From CAYZQE01 sp964480635 (GTDB lineage: Bacteria > Pseudomonadota > Gammaproteobacteria > GCA-001735895): a stretch of 37,921 bases of DNA. The stretch spans positions 1-37,921 of the forward strand of contig CAYZQE010000012.1 of assembly GCA_964480635.1 (NCBI GenBank), given 5' to 3'. The notes beneath the pieces are model-generated. The model made no database searches. It was not told the origin of the DNA and saw nothing but the letters and a program-made list of their open reading frames with translations. Positions 9,045 through 17,718 of the stretch are shown piece after piece; positions within the stretch are counted from its first letter, which is position 1; every line of letters starts with the position of its first letter. The translations under genes and the position numbers were made by a program.

Positions 9045-9437
9045 ATGGCTACTGAACAATATTACGGAACTGGCAGACGCAAAAGCTCAGCTGCTCGTGT
9101 TTTCATGAAAGTTGGCGCTGGTGCAATCACCGTTAATAAAAAGTCGTTAGAAGACTTTTTTGGTCGAGAAACTTCTCGCATGGTGGTAAGACAGCCTTTA
9201 GAAACTGTTGATTTAGTGTCTAAATTTGACATTAACATTACAGTCAAAGGTGGCGGCCCAAGCGGACAAGCAGGCGCCATTCGCTTAGGCATTACACGCG
9301 CACTAATGGAGTATGATGAAACGTTCCGTCCTGCACTAAGACAAGCAGGCTTTGTAACTCGCGATGCTCGTGAAGTTGAACGTAAGAAAGTTGGCCTTAG
9401 AAAAGCACGTCGTGCGGTTCAGTTCTCTAAACGTTAA
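9045..9437 (+). CDS. rpsI: 30S ribosomal protein S9
   Basis: A 130-residue protein, the normal S9 length, with YYGTGRRKSSAARVF at the start, the GGGPSGQAGAIRLGITRAL core and the basic C-terminal tail ending in FSKR, which reaches the P-site tRNA in the 30S subunit. It is preceded by a GAGAG ribosome-binding site and forms the second gene of the rplM-rpsI operon. Confidence 0.98.
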   Translation: MATEQYYGTGRRKSSAARVFMKVGAGAITVNKKSLEDFFGRETSRMVVRQPLETVDLVSKFDINITVKGGGPSGQAGAIRLGITRALMEYDETFRPALRQAGFVTRDAREVERKKVGLRKARRAVQFSKR

Positions 9438-9461
9438 GCACAACGCTTTAACGTTAATAAA

Positions 9462-9488
9462 AAAACCTGCTTTTGCAGGTTTTTTTTT
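9462..9488 (+). terminator. Rho-independent terminator after rpsI
   Basis: A perfect stem AACCTGC / GCAGGTT with a TTTT loop (9464-9481), preceded by an A run and followed by eight T residues. It is the clearest intrinsic terminator in the window and works mainly for the plus strand; the flanking A run would give weak activity in reverse. Confidence 0.93.
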
Positions 9489-9661
9489 GCCTGATAAACA
9501 ATCCAGGCTATAAACCTTATTAAAAACAAGTCACTTTAACAATATTCGCGAAAACACATTATATTTTTCCATCTTGACTTTAGGTGGAAAATCGCTAATG
9601 CTTGTAACTATATAATAAAAACATGTCACCATCTAAATAATAACTTAAGGTCATCAGCTGA

Positions 9662-10054
9662 ATGCTTCTGCCATCAATAACTCTTATAAAAAAAAATTTA
9701 GGATATATCTTACTATTTTTTGCAAGTATAAATATCTGCTTCGCTCAAGCAACAGATATTTATTTGCAATTACTTGAGGGTGAAGCTAGCCATTTAACGC
9801 TCGATAATCAAACTAAAGCAAAAACAGAAAAAACACCTACCATAAATACAACAACTTCATCAGATGGCGGACTCCCAATAGGGCTAGCATTTGAAGCTTT
9901 TTTTCAACACTTAAAAATCAACTATATTGGTTCTTATATATATGCCAAACGCTTATCGTCAAGTGGAAAAATTGAAATCTATGACTTTTATAAAAAAAAT
10001 AATGACCCTCAAGCGATACGTACTCAAATCATAAAAACAAGTAAAAAGAAATAA
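9662..10054 (+). CDS. Small exported hypothetical protein
   Basis: A 130-residue frame whose first ~30 residues form a signal peptide or membrane anchor (basic start, GYILLFFASINICFAQA with a plausible cleavage after CFA-Q). The mature part is polar, with a threonine-rich linker (~55-68) and a lysine-rich end (KTSKKK). I recognise no domain. A weak AAGG lies upstream of ATG. It ends 16 bases before the rhodanese-like gene, in the same direction and also exported, so the two probably form an operon and may act together in the envelope. That partnership is inference. Confidence 0.6.
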   Translation: MLLPSITLIKKNLGYILLFFASINICFAQATDIYLQLLEGEASHLTLDNQTKAKTEKTPTINTTTSSDGGLPIGLAFEAFFQHLKINYIGSYIYAKRLSSSGKIEIYDFYKKNNDPQAIRTQIIKTSKKK

Positions 10055-10070
10055 ACTAGGTAAAAACCAC

Positions 10071-10760
10071 ATGAAGCATTTTATAATTTTATTCGCCTTC
10101 CTTTTGTTTTCCGCATCAGCTTTTTCTCTTGATGTAAAAATCACTGCCAGTCAAGACTATGTCGAAGTTGTCAGCCAAGGTAAATTGATACGGATACAAA
10201 GAATTCAAGACCAAGATCATATTCTAGATGGCGGCTTTTCAAAAACATCACGTAAATGCCCCCCTTTTTGCATTCAACCCATGAGTGCTGGTGAAGGAGT
10301 GACGACAGTCGCCCAATTAGAAGTGTTTACCTTTATGGAGCAAGACCTTCTTGACGAAACGGGTGTTCTCATGGATTCCAGAACACCATCTTGGTATAAA
10401 AGTGGAACAATACCTGGATCAGTCAATATCCCATTTACAGTATTTGAACTTGATTCGGATGATCCTACATTGGTAGATGCCATGCGTACTTTAGGTGGTA
10501 AACGACGTGGTGACATTAGCACATTCGAACGTTTTATCGAAAAAATGGGCTTTATGGGTGGCGAGTTTAAAAATGATACTTGGGACTTCACTGCCGCAAA
10601 AAAATTAATTTTATGGTGTAACGGCCCTTGGTGCGGCCAATCACCTCGCGCCATTAGTGGATTACTGAAATTAGGTTACCCTGCTGAAAAGCTATTTTAT
10701 TACCGTGGTGGTATGCAAGTTTGGCAATCATTGGGGCTTACCATTACCGTACCAGAATAA
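10071..10760 (+). CDS. Exported rhodanese-like domain protein with CPPFC and CNGPWC motifs
   Basis: A 229-residue protein with a cleavable signal peptide (MKHFIILFAFLLFSASAFSL), so it acts in the periplasm. The rhodanese fold spans about 78-225: LMDSRTPSWYKSGTIPGSVN is the usual DxR...IPGA strand-turn, and LILWCNGPWCGQSPRA is the active-site loop. The canonical loop is a six-residue CxxGxR/S; here it is longer and holds two cysteines (183 and 188). A second pair, CPPFC, lies at 63-67 ahead of the domain. Rhodaneses transfer sulfane sulfur or act as redox or binding modules; which applies here is unknown. It follows the small exported gene at 9662 by 16 bases and converges on rpiA. Confidence 0.8.
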   Translation: MKHFIILFAFLLFSASAFSLDVKITASQDYVEVVSQGKLIRIQRIQDQDHILDGGFSKTSRKCPPFCIQPMSAGEGVTTVAQLEVFTFMEQDLLDETGVLMDSRTPSWYKSGTIPGSVNIPFTVFELDSDDPTLVDAMRTLGGKRRGDISTFERFIEKMGFMGGEFKNDTWDFTAAKKLILWCNGPWCGQSPRAISGLLKLGYPAEKLFYYRGGMQVWQSLGLTITVPE

Positions 10761-10786
10761 ACAATTAGCCGACCTTATTATGCTAT

Positions 10787-11449
10787 TTAAGCAATAATTT
10801 CTTTTACACCATCATCAGTCCCTAATAACAACACATCGGCAGGTCTATGAGCAAAAATACCAACGGTAACAACGCCTGCCAATTGGTTTAATTCTGCTTC
10901 AAACTTTAACGGCTCCATAATTTTTAAATTATGCACGTCTAAAATGACATTGCCATTATCGGTCACAAAATCTTCGCGCCAAACGGGGTTCCCACCCATC
11001 TTAACTAAGTGCCTTGCTACTAGACTACGAGCCATTGGTATGACCTCAACAGGCAAAGGAAATTCACCTAAATAATCGACCAATTTAGTATCATCAGCAA
11101 TACAAACAAATTTTTCACTGGCGGCCGCAACAATTTTTTCTCTGGTTAAAGCACCGCCGCCACCTTTAATTAGATGTAAATGCCGTGTAGATTCGTCTGC
11201 GCCATCAACGTAAATTGATAAATCTCCAGCCGCATTTAAATCCATCACAGGAATACCGTGATCTTTCATTCTCTGAGTCGATACTTCTGAACTAGAAACC
11301 GCGGCCTCAACCATTCCTTTTTTATGTTCAGCAACGGCATCAATAAAATGATTCACAGTAGAACCCGTTCCCACACCTAAGATACACCCTGGCGTTATAT
11401 ATTTTAAAGCGGCTATTGCTGCTTGCTTCTTTTTTTCATCTGCAGTCAT
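10787..11449 (-). CDS. rpiA: Ribose-5-phosphate isomerase A
   Basis: A 220-residue protein, matching RpiA (219 in E. coli). It shows the phosphate-binding GVGTGSTVNHFID (residues ~21-33), the catalytic DGADE and the KGGGGALTREKIVA segment with the active-site Lys and Glu, plus the C-terminal GTDDGVKEI end. It interconverts ribose 5-phosphate and ribulose 5-phosphate in the non-oxidative pentose phosphate pathway in the cytoplasm. The gene is divergent from ilvA, an arrangement also seen near serA/ilvA in other gammaproteobacteria. Confidence 0.97.
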   Translation of the reverse strand: MTADEKKKQAAIAALKYITPGCILGVGTGSTVNHFIDAVAEHKKGMVEAAVSSSEVSTQRMKDHGIPVMDLNAAGDLSIYVDGADESTRHLHLIKGGGGALTREKIVAAASEKFVCIADDTKLVDYLGEFPLPVEVIPMARSLVARHLVKMGGNPVWREDFVTDNGNVILDVHNLKIMEPLKFEAELNQLAGVVTVGIFAHRPADVLLLGTDDGVKEIIA

Positions 11450-11582
11450 AATTTTAATCTATCTATTTATAATGGCTCGAATAATACCATGCCATGCCCA
11501 TTTTTTGTCATTTTAGTATGAATTCAGTCGCTATGAAGTTAAGCTCAAGTTATCTTTTATTATTAACCTTCATTGTCTTCCT

Positions 11583-13106
11583 ATGCCCCAACAAAACTTC
11601 ATTGAGAAAGTATTAACAGCCCGAGTTTATGACGTGGCAATAGAAACACCGCTCGACCCGTTAAAATCACTATCTGCTCGGCTCGACAATAATATTTTAC
11701 TCAAACGAGAAGATTTACAACCGGTTTATTCATTTAAAATTAGAGGTGCATTTAATAAGCTGCATAAACTAAAACAACAAAACCCTGATTTACCGGGCGT
11801 CATTGCTGCCTCTGCGGGTAACCACGCCCAAGGCATTGCTATGGCTGCCTCGCATTTAAAGCTTGCAGCAACTATTGTGATGCCCGTCATCACACCTGAT
11901 ATTAAAGTCAATGGTGTTAGGGCATTTGGTGGCAAAGTTATTTTACATGGCGATAATTTTGATGAAGCTTATGAGCACTCTCAAATTATTGCAAAAGAAC
12001 AAAATTTAACTTTCGTTCACCCTTATGATGACGAGGATGTTATGGCTGGGCAAGGCACTATTGCTCATGAAATCATCAAACAGCACCCTGATTCAATCGA
12101 CGTTATTTTCGTTCCTGTTGGTGGTGGAGGATTACTCGCGGGCATTTTAAATTTCATGAAAGTGGTTCGCCCGAACATTAAAATCATTGGAGTGGAGCCA
12201 GAGGATGCGGCCTGTTTAGATGCTGCAATGAAAGCCAATCGACGCGTAATCCTTAAAGAAGTCGGTATTTTTGCTGATGGCGTTGCCGTCAAACAGATCG
12301 GTAAAAATACATTTGCCATGATTAAAAACCTTGTCGATGACACGATCACTGTATCAACAGACCAAATTTGCGCAGCGATTAAAGATACCTTTGAAAATAC
12401 GCGTGCTATTTGTGAGCCTGCTGGCGCGGTAAGCCTTGCTGGCTTAAAAAAATACGTTGATAGCAATAAAATGACAGGCCAAACACTGATTGCCATTAAT
12501 AGTGGTGCCAATATGAACTTTGACCGCCTGCGCCATATTGCAGAACGCTCTGAATTTGGCGAGCAACGCGAAGCGATCATTGCCGTTCAAATACCCGAGC
12601 AACCCGGTAGCTTTCAAAAGTTTTGTAAAATTATAGGCAAACGTAATATCACTGAATTTAATTATCGATACTCAGATGACGACGATGCCATGGTGTTTGT
12701 TGGGTTGCAATTAAGTAAAGGCATTGAAGAAAAAGATAAAATCATTCATTCACTCAGCAAAGGAAAGTATCAAGTACACGATATGACTGACAATGAACTT
12801 GCTAAACTTCATGTCCGTTATATGGTTGGTGGGCACGCTCAAGTAACTTTGGAAACTGAACAACTGATTCGTTTTGAATTTCCTGAAAAACCGGGTGCAT
12901 TACTTGATTTTTTGAATAGAGTTGGCAAACGTTGGAACATTAGTTTATTCCATTATCGTAACCATGGCGCAGCATTTGGTCGTGTTTTAATGGGCATTCA
13001 AGTTGAAAAACAAGATAAAAATGCATTTAACGAATTTTTAAAATCTCTTGAATATCCTTTTTGGGATGAAACCCAAAATAATGCTTACCAACTATTTTTA
13101 AAGTAG
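11583..13106 (+). CDS. ilvA: Threonine ammonia-lyase, biosynthetic
   Basis: A 507-residue protein. The PLP domain (1-~320) has the Schiff-base Lys52 in SFKIRGAFNK, the SAGNHAQG loop, and the phosphate-binding PVGGGGLLAG. Two ACT-like regulatory domains follow (~330-415 and ~425-505), which distinguishes the long biosynthetic enzyme (E. coli IlvA, 514) from the short catabolic TdcB. It converts threonine to 2-oxobutanoate and ammonia, the first step toward isoleucine, and members of this form are inhibited by isoleucine through the ACT domains. ATG 11583 gives the expected N-terminus. It is monocistronic, converging on fau. Confidence 0.97.
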   Translation: MPQQNFIEKVLTARVYDVAIETPLDPLKSLSARLDNNILLKREDLQPVYSFKIRGAFNKLHKLKQQNPDLPGVIAASAGNHAQGIAMAASHLKLAATIVMPVITPDIKVNGVRAFGGKVILHGDNFDEAYEHSQIIAKEQNLTFVHPYDDEDVMAGQGTIAHEIIKQHPDSIDVIFVPVGGGGLLAGILNFMKVVRPNIKIIGVEPEDAACLDAAMKANRRVILKEVGIFADGVAVKQIGKNTFAMIKNLVDDTITVSTDQICAAIKDTFENTRAICEPAGAVSLAGLKKYVDSNKMTGQTLIAINSGANMNFDRLRHIAERSEFGEQREAIIAVQIPEQPGSFQKFCKIIGKRNITEFNYRYSDDDDAMVFVGLQLSKGIEEKDKIIHSLSKGKYQVHDMTDNELAKLHVRYMVGGHAQVTLETEQLIRFEFPEKPGALLDFLNRVGKRWNISLFHYRNHGAAFGRVLMGIQVEKQDKNAFNEFLKSLEYPFWDETQNNAYQLFLK

Positions 13107-13119
13107 CGCGGCTCATGAG

Positions 13120-13713
13120 CTACGTTTGACGGTTAAAAAGGTGGATGCCTTTTTCTGTCGCTATGCCGTCTAAAGGGACATCCCATTGCTCACTTTCTAT
13201 CAATTTTGCTTGTTGAACCGTATGCGCCAAACCGATTAACATGGGTTTCTTCCACTGTCTTCGGCGCTGCCTTATTTGCAATGCCCTATCATAAAAGCCT
13301 CCTCCCATACCCATACGATTACCATTTAAGTCATAAGCAACCAAAGGTAAAAAAATAATATCCAGCTCAGAAGCCCTTTTTAATGACCGAGCATTTACGA
13401 CTGGCTCATTAATATTAAACTTATTAGGCTTAAAAATTGTTTCATCATTGTACGTTGCAAATTGAAGCCCTTGAAATGATAACTGGGATAAAACAGGAAG
13501 AAAGAAATTGATTTTTTTATGTCGTAGAGACAATAACAGAGATAATGGGCTAAGCTCTCCATCTGTTGGCAGATAAATAGCGACATTCTTAACTCGTGAT
13601 AAACGTAAAAATAAAGCAATGTGCCTGCTTAAAGCAAACGCATGTTTATTTTGCTGAGTAACACTTAAGTTTTTTCGTTGTCTGCGAAAATATTGGCGAG
13701 AAGTACTAACCAC
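13120..13713 (-). CDS. fau: 5-formyltetrahydrofolate cyclo-ligase
   Basis: The recognisable protein starts around SRQYFRRQRKNLS and includes AIYLPTDGELSP, the LPLVAYDLNGNRMGMGGGFYD substrate/ATP motif and EQWDVPLDG at the end. The open frame runs back to an ATG at 13833, but that part crosses the 6S RNA and has no family similarity. The best start is GTG 13713, giving 197 residues against about 180-200 for the family. The enzyme converts 5-formyl-THF to 5,10-methenyl-THF with ATP. ssrS-fau linkage is known in gammaproteobacteria, so fau is probably read through from the 6S transcript. The exact start is the uncertain part. Confidence 0.88.
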   Translation of the reverse strand: MVSTSRQYFRRQRKNLSVTQQNKHAFALSRHIALFLRLSRVKNVAIYLPTDGELSPLSLLLSLRHKKINFFLPVLSQLSFQGLQFATYNDETIFKPNKFNINEPVVNARSLKRASELDIIFLPLVAYDLNGNRMGMGGGFYDRALQIRQRRRQWKKPMLIGLAHTVQQAKLIESEQWDVPLDGIATEKGIHLFNRQT

Positions 13714-13888
13714 AATGCCGTCGCTTCTATCGACCTTGAACCGATGGTTCAGGGGGGGTCCGCGACTGTTTATCAGGCTTCCCGACAAAATCAGGCATGC
13801 GCACCAAAACAGCACAACAAACCCCGGAGTCAATAATTAAGCTCAAGGATAATTGTAGTGTGCTAACAAACATTGTAGTTAGTAAATA
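13702..13888 (-). ncRNA. ssrS: 6S RNA
   Basis: About 187 bases on the minus strand between zapA and fau, the standard gammaproteobacterial position. The 5' end (13884-13871) and the 3' end (13717-13704) pair over 14 bases, forming the closing stem. Conserved stretches are GCATGCCTG, GTCGGGAAGCCT and the hairpin TGAACCATCGGTTCAAGG, followed by CGACGGCAT. These line up with E. coli 6S RNA (184 nt). 6S RNA binds sigma-70 RNA polymerase as an open-promoter mimic in stationary phase. The ends are inferred from the pairing and may be a few bases off. Confidence 0.88.
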
Positions 13889-13893
13889 TGACT

Positions 13894-13899
13894 ATAATA
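13894..13899 (-). promoter_or_regulatory. -10 element for 6S RNA
   Basis: TATTAT on the minus strand, six bases before the inferred 6S 5' end. No good -35 box precedes it; that region overlaps the end of zapA. The 6S transcript might also come from readthrough of the zapA operon. Confidence 0.45.
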
Positions 13900-13914
13900 C
13901 AGATAAGCTAAAAT

Positions 13915-14235
13915 CTAAATCTCTAATTGGCGTGAGCCTTCGAGTGCTGCAGAAATTTTTGACGATAACGAACGCAACCGTGGCGATAGCTCTTCTTTTA
14001 TATCCCCTCCGATAATAGACCCGTTTATTAATTCATGCGTAATATTTAACGCAGCAATAACGGCGATTCGTTCTGCACCAATAATTTTTCCAGAATCTTT
14101 AATTTCGCGCATTTTTTCATCTAAATACTCTGCTGACTCTAATAAAGCACGCTTTTCACCGCTTGGGCATGCCACTTTATATTCTTTATCTAATATTGAA
14201 ACAGTCACTGCAAGTGGGGTTGTTAGTTTATTCAT
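13915..14235 (-). CDS. zapA: Cell division protein ZapA
   Basis: A 106-residue protein (E. coli ZapA is 109) with the typical N-terminal VTVSILDKEYKVACPSGEK fold, the ALLESAEYLDEKMREIK helix and ERIAVIAALNITHELI coiled region. ZapA tetramers crosslink FtsZ filaments at the division ring. It overlaps the preceding small coiled-coil gene by four bases (ATGA type), indicating translational coupling, and is followed by 6S RNA. Confidence 0.94.
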   Translation of the reverse strand: MNKLTTPLAVTVSILDKEYKVACPSGEKRALLESAEYLDEKMREIKDSGKIIGAERIAVIAALNITHELINGSIIGGDIKEELSPRLRSLSSKISAALEGSRQLEI

Positions 14236-14459
14236 ACTTCAATCTCAAGTGCTTTTAAGCGGCTAATCATAGCTTCGATACGTGACCGTGCTAATTCTGT
14301 TTTTTCAATTAACTGAGAACGTTCAGTCATTAATTGATGATGCTGGTGGCGTAAGTTTGTATTCTCGTTTTTTAGTACATCAACCGTAGAAATCAAATCA
14401 TTCACATGATGCTCTAATGACTTTAAATCTGTTGAGGTATATTCTTTATTATTATCCAT
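14232..14459 (-). CDS. TIGR02449 family, ZapB-like coiled-coil protein
   Basis: A 75-residue, almost entirely coiled-coil protein (LKSLEHHVNDLISTVDVLKNE onward, heptads through about residue 70). Its position directly before zapA with a four-base overlap, its size and its sequence match TIGR02449, small ZapA-linked proteins that resemble ZapB. ZapB bridges ZapA and MatP at the division site in E. coli; that this protein does the same is inference. It diverges from ygfB. Confidence 0.85.
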   Translation of the reverse strand: MDNNKEYTSTDLKSLEHHVNDLISTVDVLKNENTNLRHQHHQLMTERSQLIEKTELARSRIEAMISRLKALEIEV

Positions 14460-14583
14460 AGCGTTTATCTTAGGCTATTCGCATTCTCTGTCAATATGTT
14501 CTGTCATTCCAAGTATGTAATAATTTTGCATAATATTTCACACAATCCTTCACTCATTTGTCAATTCGGACTAAAATCACGTT

Positions 14584-15147
14584 ATGAGCGATATTGATTC
14601 CTTACTGCCTGACTTTTCGAACATTCAAAGTTGCCTAGATAAATTAGGCGCCACAACTGATTGTGCTGAAGCCCACGGCTCTTTATGTGGTTTATTAATT
14701 GATAACCGCAGCTCATCTGAATGGCTTGCCAGCACACTGAATAAAACACCCGCAAGCAACGATCTATTAGCCACTGAACACATCACTCAACTGACCAAGC
14801 TTTATACCGCTAGCAAACTACAACTCAATGATTCTGTTTTATCACTTGAACTACTGTTACCCACAGATGATGTTGAGTTAGCAGATCGCCTGCAAGCTCT
14901 TTCGCATTGGTGCCAAGGCTTTTTATTTGGCATAGGTTCCATTGCAAAAATTGATGAAAAAAATATGCATCCCGATGTGAAAGAGTTTATGACTGATTTA
15001 TTAGGCATTACCCAACTTGATGCCGATGAAACGTCAAACAATGACACCGAACAAGACTTTGCTGAATTAGTCGAATATGTACGCATGGGTGTCATTTACA
15101 TGAATGAAATTCTAAATCCTGTTCACCGCAGTAGCTCTATACATTAA
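14584..15147 (+). CDS. ygfB: YgfB family (UPF0149) protein
   Basis: A 187-residue protein of the YecA/YgfB family. It has the N-terminal AEAHGSLCGLL and the central LSHWCQGFLFGIG and LVEYVRMGVIYMNEIL segments that define the family, and no C-terminal SEC-C zinc motif (which marks the YecA branch). Molecular function is not settled in general; a regulatory role is reported for the Pseudomonas protein. It opens the ygfB-pepP-ubiH-ubiI operon, conserved across gammaproteobacteria, and starts divergently from the ZapB-like gene. Confidence 0.93.
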   Translation: MSDIDSLLPDFSNIQSCLDKLGATTDCAEAHGSLCGLLIDNRSSSEWLASTLNKTPASNDLLATEHITQLTKLYTASKLQLNDSVLSLELLLPTDDVELADRLQALSHWCQGFLFGIGSIAKIDEKNMHPDVKEFMTDLLGITQLDADETSNNDTEQDFAELVEYVRMGVIYMNEILNPVHRSSSIH

Positions 15148-15187
15148 TTTGCATTCTTTTTGAAAAACTCTTAATAACATAACACCT

Positions 15188-16492
15188 ATGAAACAAACTG
15201 AATTTAAGCGTCGTCGCAAACAATTAATGAAAATGATCGGCGTAGGCTCTATTGCTATTATCTCGTCTTCTAGTGAAAAACAACGCAATAGCGATGTCAA
15301 CTTTCCTTTTCGTCAAGACAGTGATTTTTTATATCTCACTGGTTTTAACGAACCACAGGCTGTATTAGTTTTAATCCCCGGTCGCGAACATGGTGAAACC
15401 ATTTTATTTTGTCGCGAAAAAGACCCAAAAACCGAAACATGGCATGGTCGTATGGCGGGTCAAGAAGGTGCCATTAGTGACTTTGGTGCAGATGATTCTT
15501 TTCCTATTGATGATATCGACGATATTTTACCGGGGATGCTAGAACCCTGTAACAAGGTTTATCACATTATGGGGCGCTATCCTGAATTTGACCAACGCCT
15601 TATTTCTTGGGTAAACAACTTAAAACGCAGCGCTCGTTCTGGTGCTAATGTCCCTAACGAGTTTGTTGCATTAGACCATCTATTGCATGACATGCGCTTA
15701 TTTAAAAGCACCCAAGAAATAAAATTTATGCGCGAGGCTGCCAAAATTAGTGTCAAAGCTCATATTCGTGCCATGCGTGCAACCAAACCAGGTAAGTTTG
15801 AATTTGAAATTGAAGCTGAGTATTCGCATCAATTTCGCAGCCATGGGGCAGAGCATGCTTATCCACCTATCGTTGGTGGCGGTGAAAATAGCTGTATTTT
15901 GCATTACACAGAAAACAACGCAAAACTAAAAAATAACCAGTTATTACTCATCGACTCTGGTTGTGAAGTGAATGGTTATGCGGCTGATATAACGCGAACT
16001 TTTCCGATTAATGGTAAATATAGCAAAGCCCAAAGAGAGCTATACATCATTGTTCTTAAGGCACAAAAAGCCGCGTTCAAAATGATAAAGCCGGGCAATC
16101 ATTGGAATGACCCTCACGATGCGGCAGTCTATGAAATTACTAAAGGTTTAATCGAACTTAAGTTACTTAAAGGTAAAATCGACACGCTCATCGAAAAAAA
16201 GGCTTACCAAACTTTTTATATGCATAAAACAGGGCATTGGTTAGGCTTAGATGTTCATGATGTGGGGGATTATAAAGTAGGTAACTTATGGCGTTTATTA
16301 GAGCCTGGCATGGTTCTTACAGTTGAGCCTGGTATATATATTCCAGCAGAAATGAAAGGCGTCCCCAAAAAATATTGGAACATTGGCATCCGTATTGAAG
16401 ATGACGTATTAGTGACCAAAGAGGGCTGTGACATTTTAACCGAAGCCTTACCTACCGATCCTGATGCCATCGAATTGCTGATGGCATCTTAA
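15188..16492 (+). CDS. pepP: Xaa-Pro aminopeptidase II
   Basis: A 434-residue M24B metallopeptidase that removes the N-terminal residue when proline is second. The N-terminal half (to ~170) is the creatinase-like domain (DVNFPFRQDSDFLYLTGF). The pita-bread catalytic half carries all five dinuclear metal ligands: Asp256, Asp267 (DSGCEVNGYAAD), His350 (HKTGHWLGLDVHD), Glu380 (VEPGIYI) and Glu404 (RIEDDV). Length matches E. coli PepP (441). It sits 40 bases after ygfB and just before ubiH, the usual order. Confidence 0.97.
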   Translation: MKQTEFKRRRKQLMKMIGVGSIAIISSSSEKQRNSDVNFPFRQDSDFLYLTGFNEPQAVLVLIPGREHGETILFCREKDPKTETWHGRMAGQEGAISDFGADDSFPIDDIDDILPGMLEPCNKVYHIMGRYPEFDQRLISWVNNLKRSARSGANVPNEFVALDHLLHDMRLFKSTQEIKFMREAAKISVKAHIRAMRATKPGKFEFEIEAEYSHQFRSHGAEHAYPPIVGGGENSCILHYTENNAKLKNNQLLLIDSGCEVNGYAADITRTFPINGKYSKAQRELYIIVLKAQKAAFKMIKPGNHWNDPHDAAVYEITKGLIELKLLKGKIDTLIEKKAYQTFYMHKTGHWLGLDVHDVGDYKVGNLWRLLEPGMVLTVEPGIYIPAEMKGVPKKYWNIGIRIEDDVLVTKEGCDILTEALPTDPDAIELLMAS

Positions 16493-16508
16493 GAAATCAT
16501 TGACTAAC

Positions 16509-17717
16509 ATGAGCCAAACATCACAGCAATTTGATATCACCATTATAGGTGCTGGCATCGTTGGTCTTACTGCAGCGATTGCTTTATCTCAAAAAGGTCA
16601 TCACATTGCTGTACTAGCAGAGCACGAACTCACGCCACCCAACATTAATCAGCAATCGCTAGATGTACGATCCATTGCCTTATCGCTGTCTTCGAAGCAA
16701 ATTTTACAACATTTAAATTGTTGGCAAGCGCTTCAAGCGTATTGCCAACCCATTAGCGACATTCAAGTATCTAGCCAAGGTCACTGGGGAGTGACTAGAC
16801 TAAGTAACATTCAACAGCAGTGCGATGCCTTAGGTTATGTGATTGAAAGCCATCACTTAGAAAGTGCTTTAATTGAAAAAGTTGACCTTTTAAACAACAT
16901 CACCGTCTTTCGTTCTAGCCAATATAGCCAACTAGTACAAGCTGAAGATTATTGTGACATCCAGTTAAAACACGATAATGCTCACCTCACCATTACCAGT
17001 AAACTGTGTTTGATTTGTGATGGTGTGCACTCAAAAGCACGCGAGATGGCAGGCTTTACCACGCAAAAATACGATTATCATCAAATGGCGATAGCTGCAC
17101 ACGTCGGTGGCAAAAATATGCAAAATAATATTGCTTATGAGCGTTTTACAGCGCAAGGGCCTTTAGCGATGTTACCGCTCACCGATGCGCGTTATGGCTT
17201 AGTCTGGAGCAATCGTAAAAAGCGCAGTGAAGAACTCATGGCTATGGACGATGAACAGTTTTTAAACGAGTTACAACAATCATTTGGTTATAGATTAGGC
17301 CGCTTCGAGAAAATTGGAAAGCGTGTTGCCTTTCCATTAATTAAAGTAGTCACAGAACAACTCGTCAAACAGCGCTGTGTTGTGCTCGGTAATGCAGCAC
17401 ACAATTTACACCCCGTTGCGGGTCAAAGTTTGAATTTAGCATTACGTGACATTGCCCATTTGGCCGACTTTTTAAGCAACCTAGATCACTGCAACGAACA
17501 GCTCGTCAGCTATCAAAACTTAAGGCTGATTGACCACCAACAAGTGATTCAATTAGGCGATACTTTAGTACATTTGTTTTCAAATAACTTACCCCTGCTG
17601 AATCATGCTCGGTCAGCCGCCCTTGCTCTATTAGATGTCATGCCTAAACTTAAAAATGATGTTGCATGGCGCGGCATGGGCTTTGCTCAAACGGCTGCAT
17701 CGGCCCAAAGAGGCTAA
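16509..17717 (+). CDS. ubiH: 2-octaprenyl-6-methoxyphenol hydroxylase
   Basis: A 402-residue FAD monooxygenase of the UbiH/UbiF/VisC/COQ6 family. The FAD Rossmann motif is IIGAGIVGLTAAIAL (~10-25 from ATG 16509), the second FAD motif is VVLGNAAHNLHPVAGQSLNL, in which GN rather than GD is typical of UbiH. It hydroxylates a ring carbon of the ubiquinone precursor. A TTG at 16500 could extend the protein by three residues; neither start has a strong ribosome-binding site. The name rests on the pepP-ubiH-ubiI order and the GN motif. It is separated by one base from ubiI. Confidence 0.9.
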   Translation: MSQTSQQFDITIIGAGIVGLTAAIALSQKGHHIAVLAEHELTPPNINQQSLDVRSIALSLSSKQILQHLNCWQALQAYCQPISDIQVSSQGHWGVTRLSNIQQQCDALGYVIESHHLESALIEKVDLLNNITVFRSSQYSQLVQAEDYCDIQLKHDNAHLTITSKLCLICDGVHSKAREMAGFTTQKYDYHQMAIAAHVGGKNMQNNIAYERFTAQGPLAMLPLTDARYGLVWSNRKKRSEELMAMDDEQFLNELQQSFGYRLGRFEKIGKRVAFPLIKVVTEQLVKQRCVVLGNAAHNLHPVAGQSLNLALRDIAHLADFLSNLDHCNEQLVSYQNLRLIDHQQVIQLGDTLVHLFSNNLPLLNHARSAALALLDVMPKLKNDVAWRGMGFAQTAASAQRG

Positions 17718-17718
17718 C

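Noticed and set aside
13103..13130. GTAGC...GCTAC repeat between ilvA and fau
   Set aside because: Short stem with no T tract; not a convincing terminator.
13714..13833. N-terminal extension of fau to ATG 13833
   Set aside because: This stretch is the 6S RNA read as protein and has no cyclo-ligase similarity; GTG 13713 gives the family length.
13797..14015. 72-codon plus-strand frame across the zapA-fau gap
   Set aside because: It is antisense to 6S RNA and to the end of zapA, which explain the region; no ribosome site or similarity.
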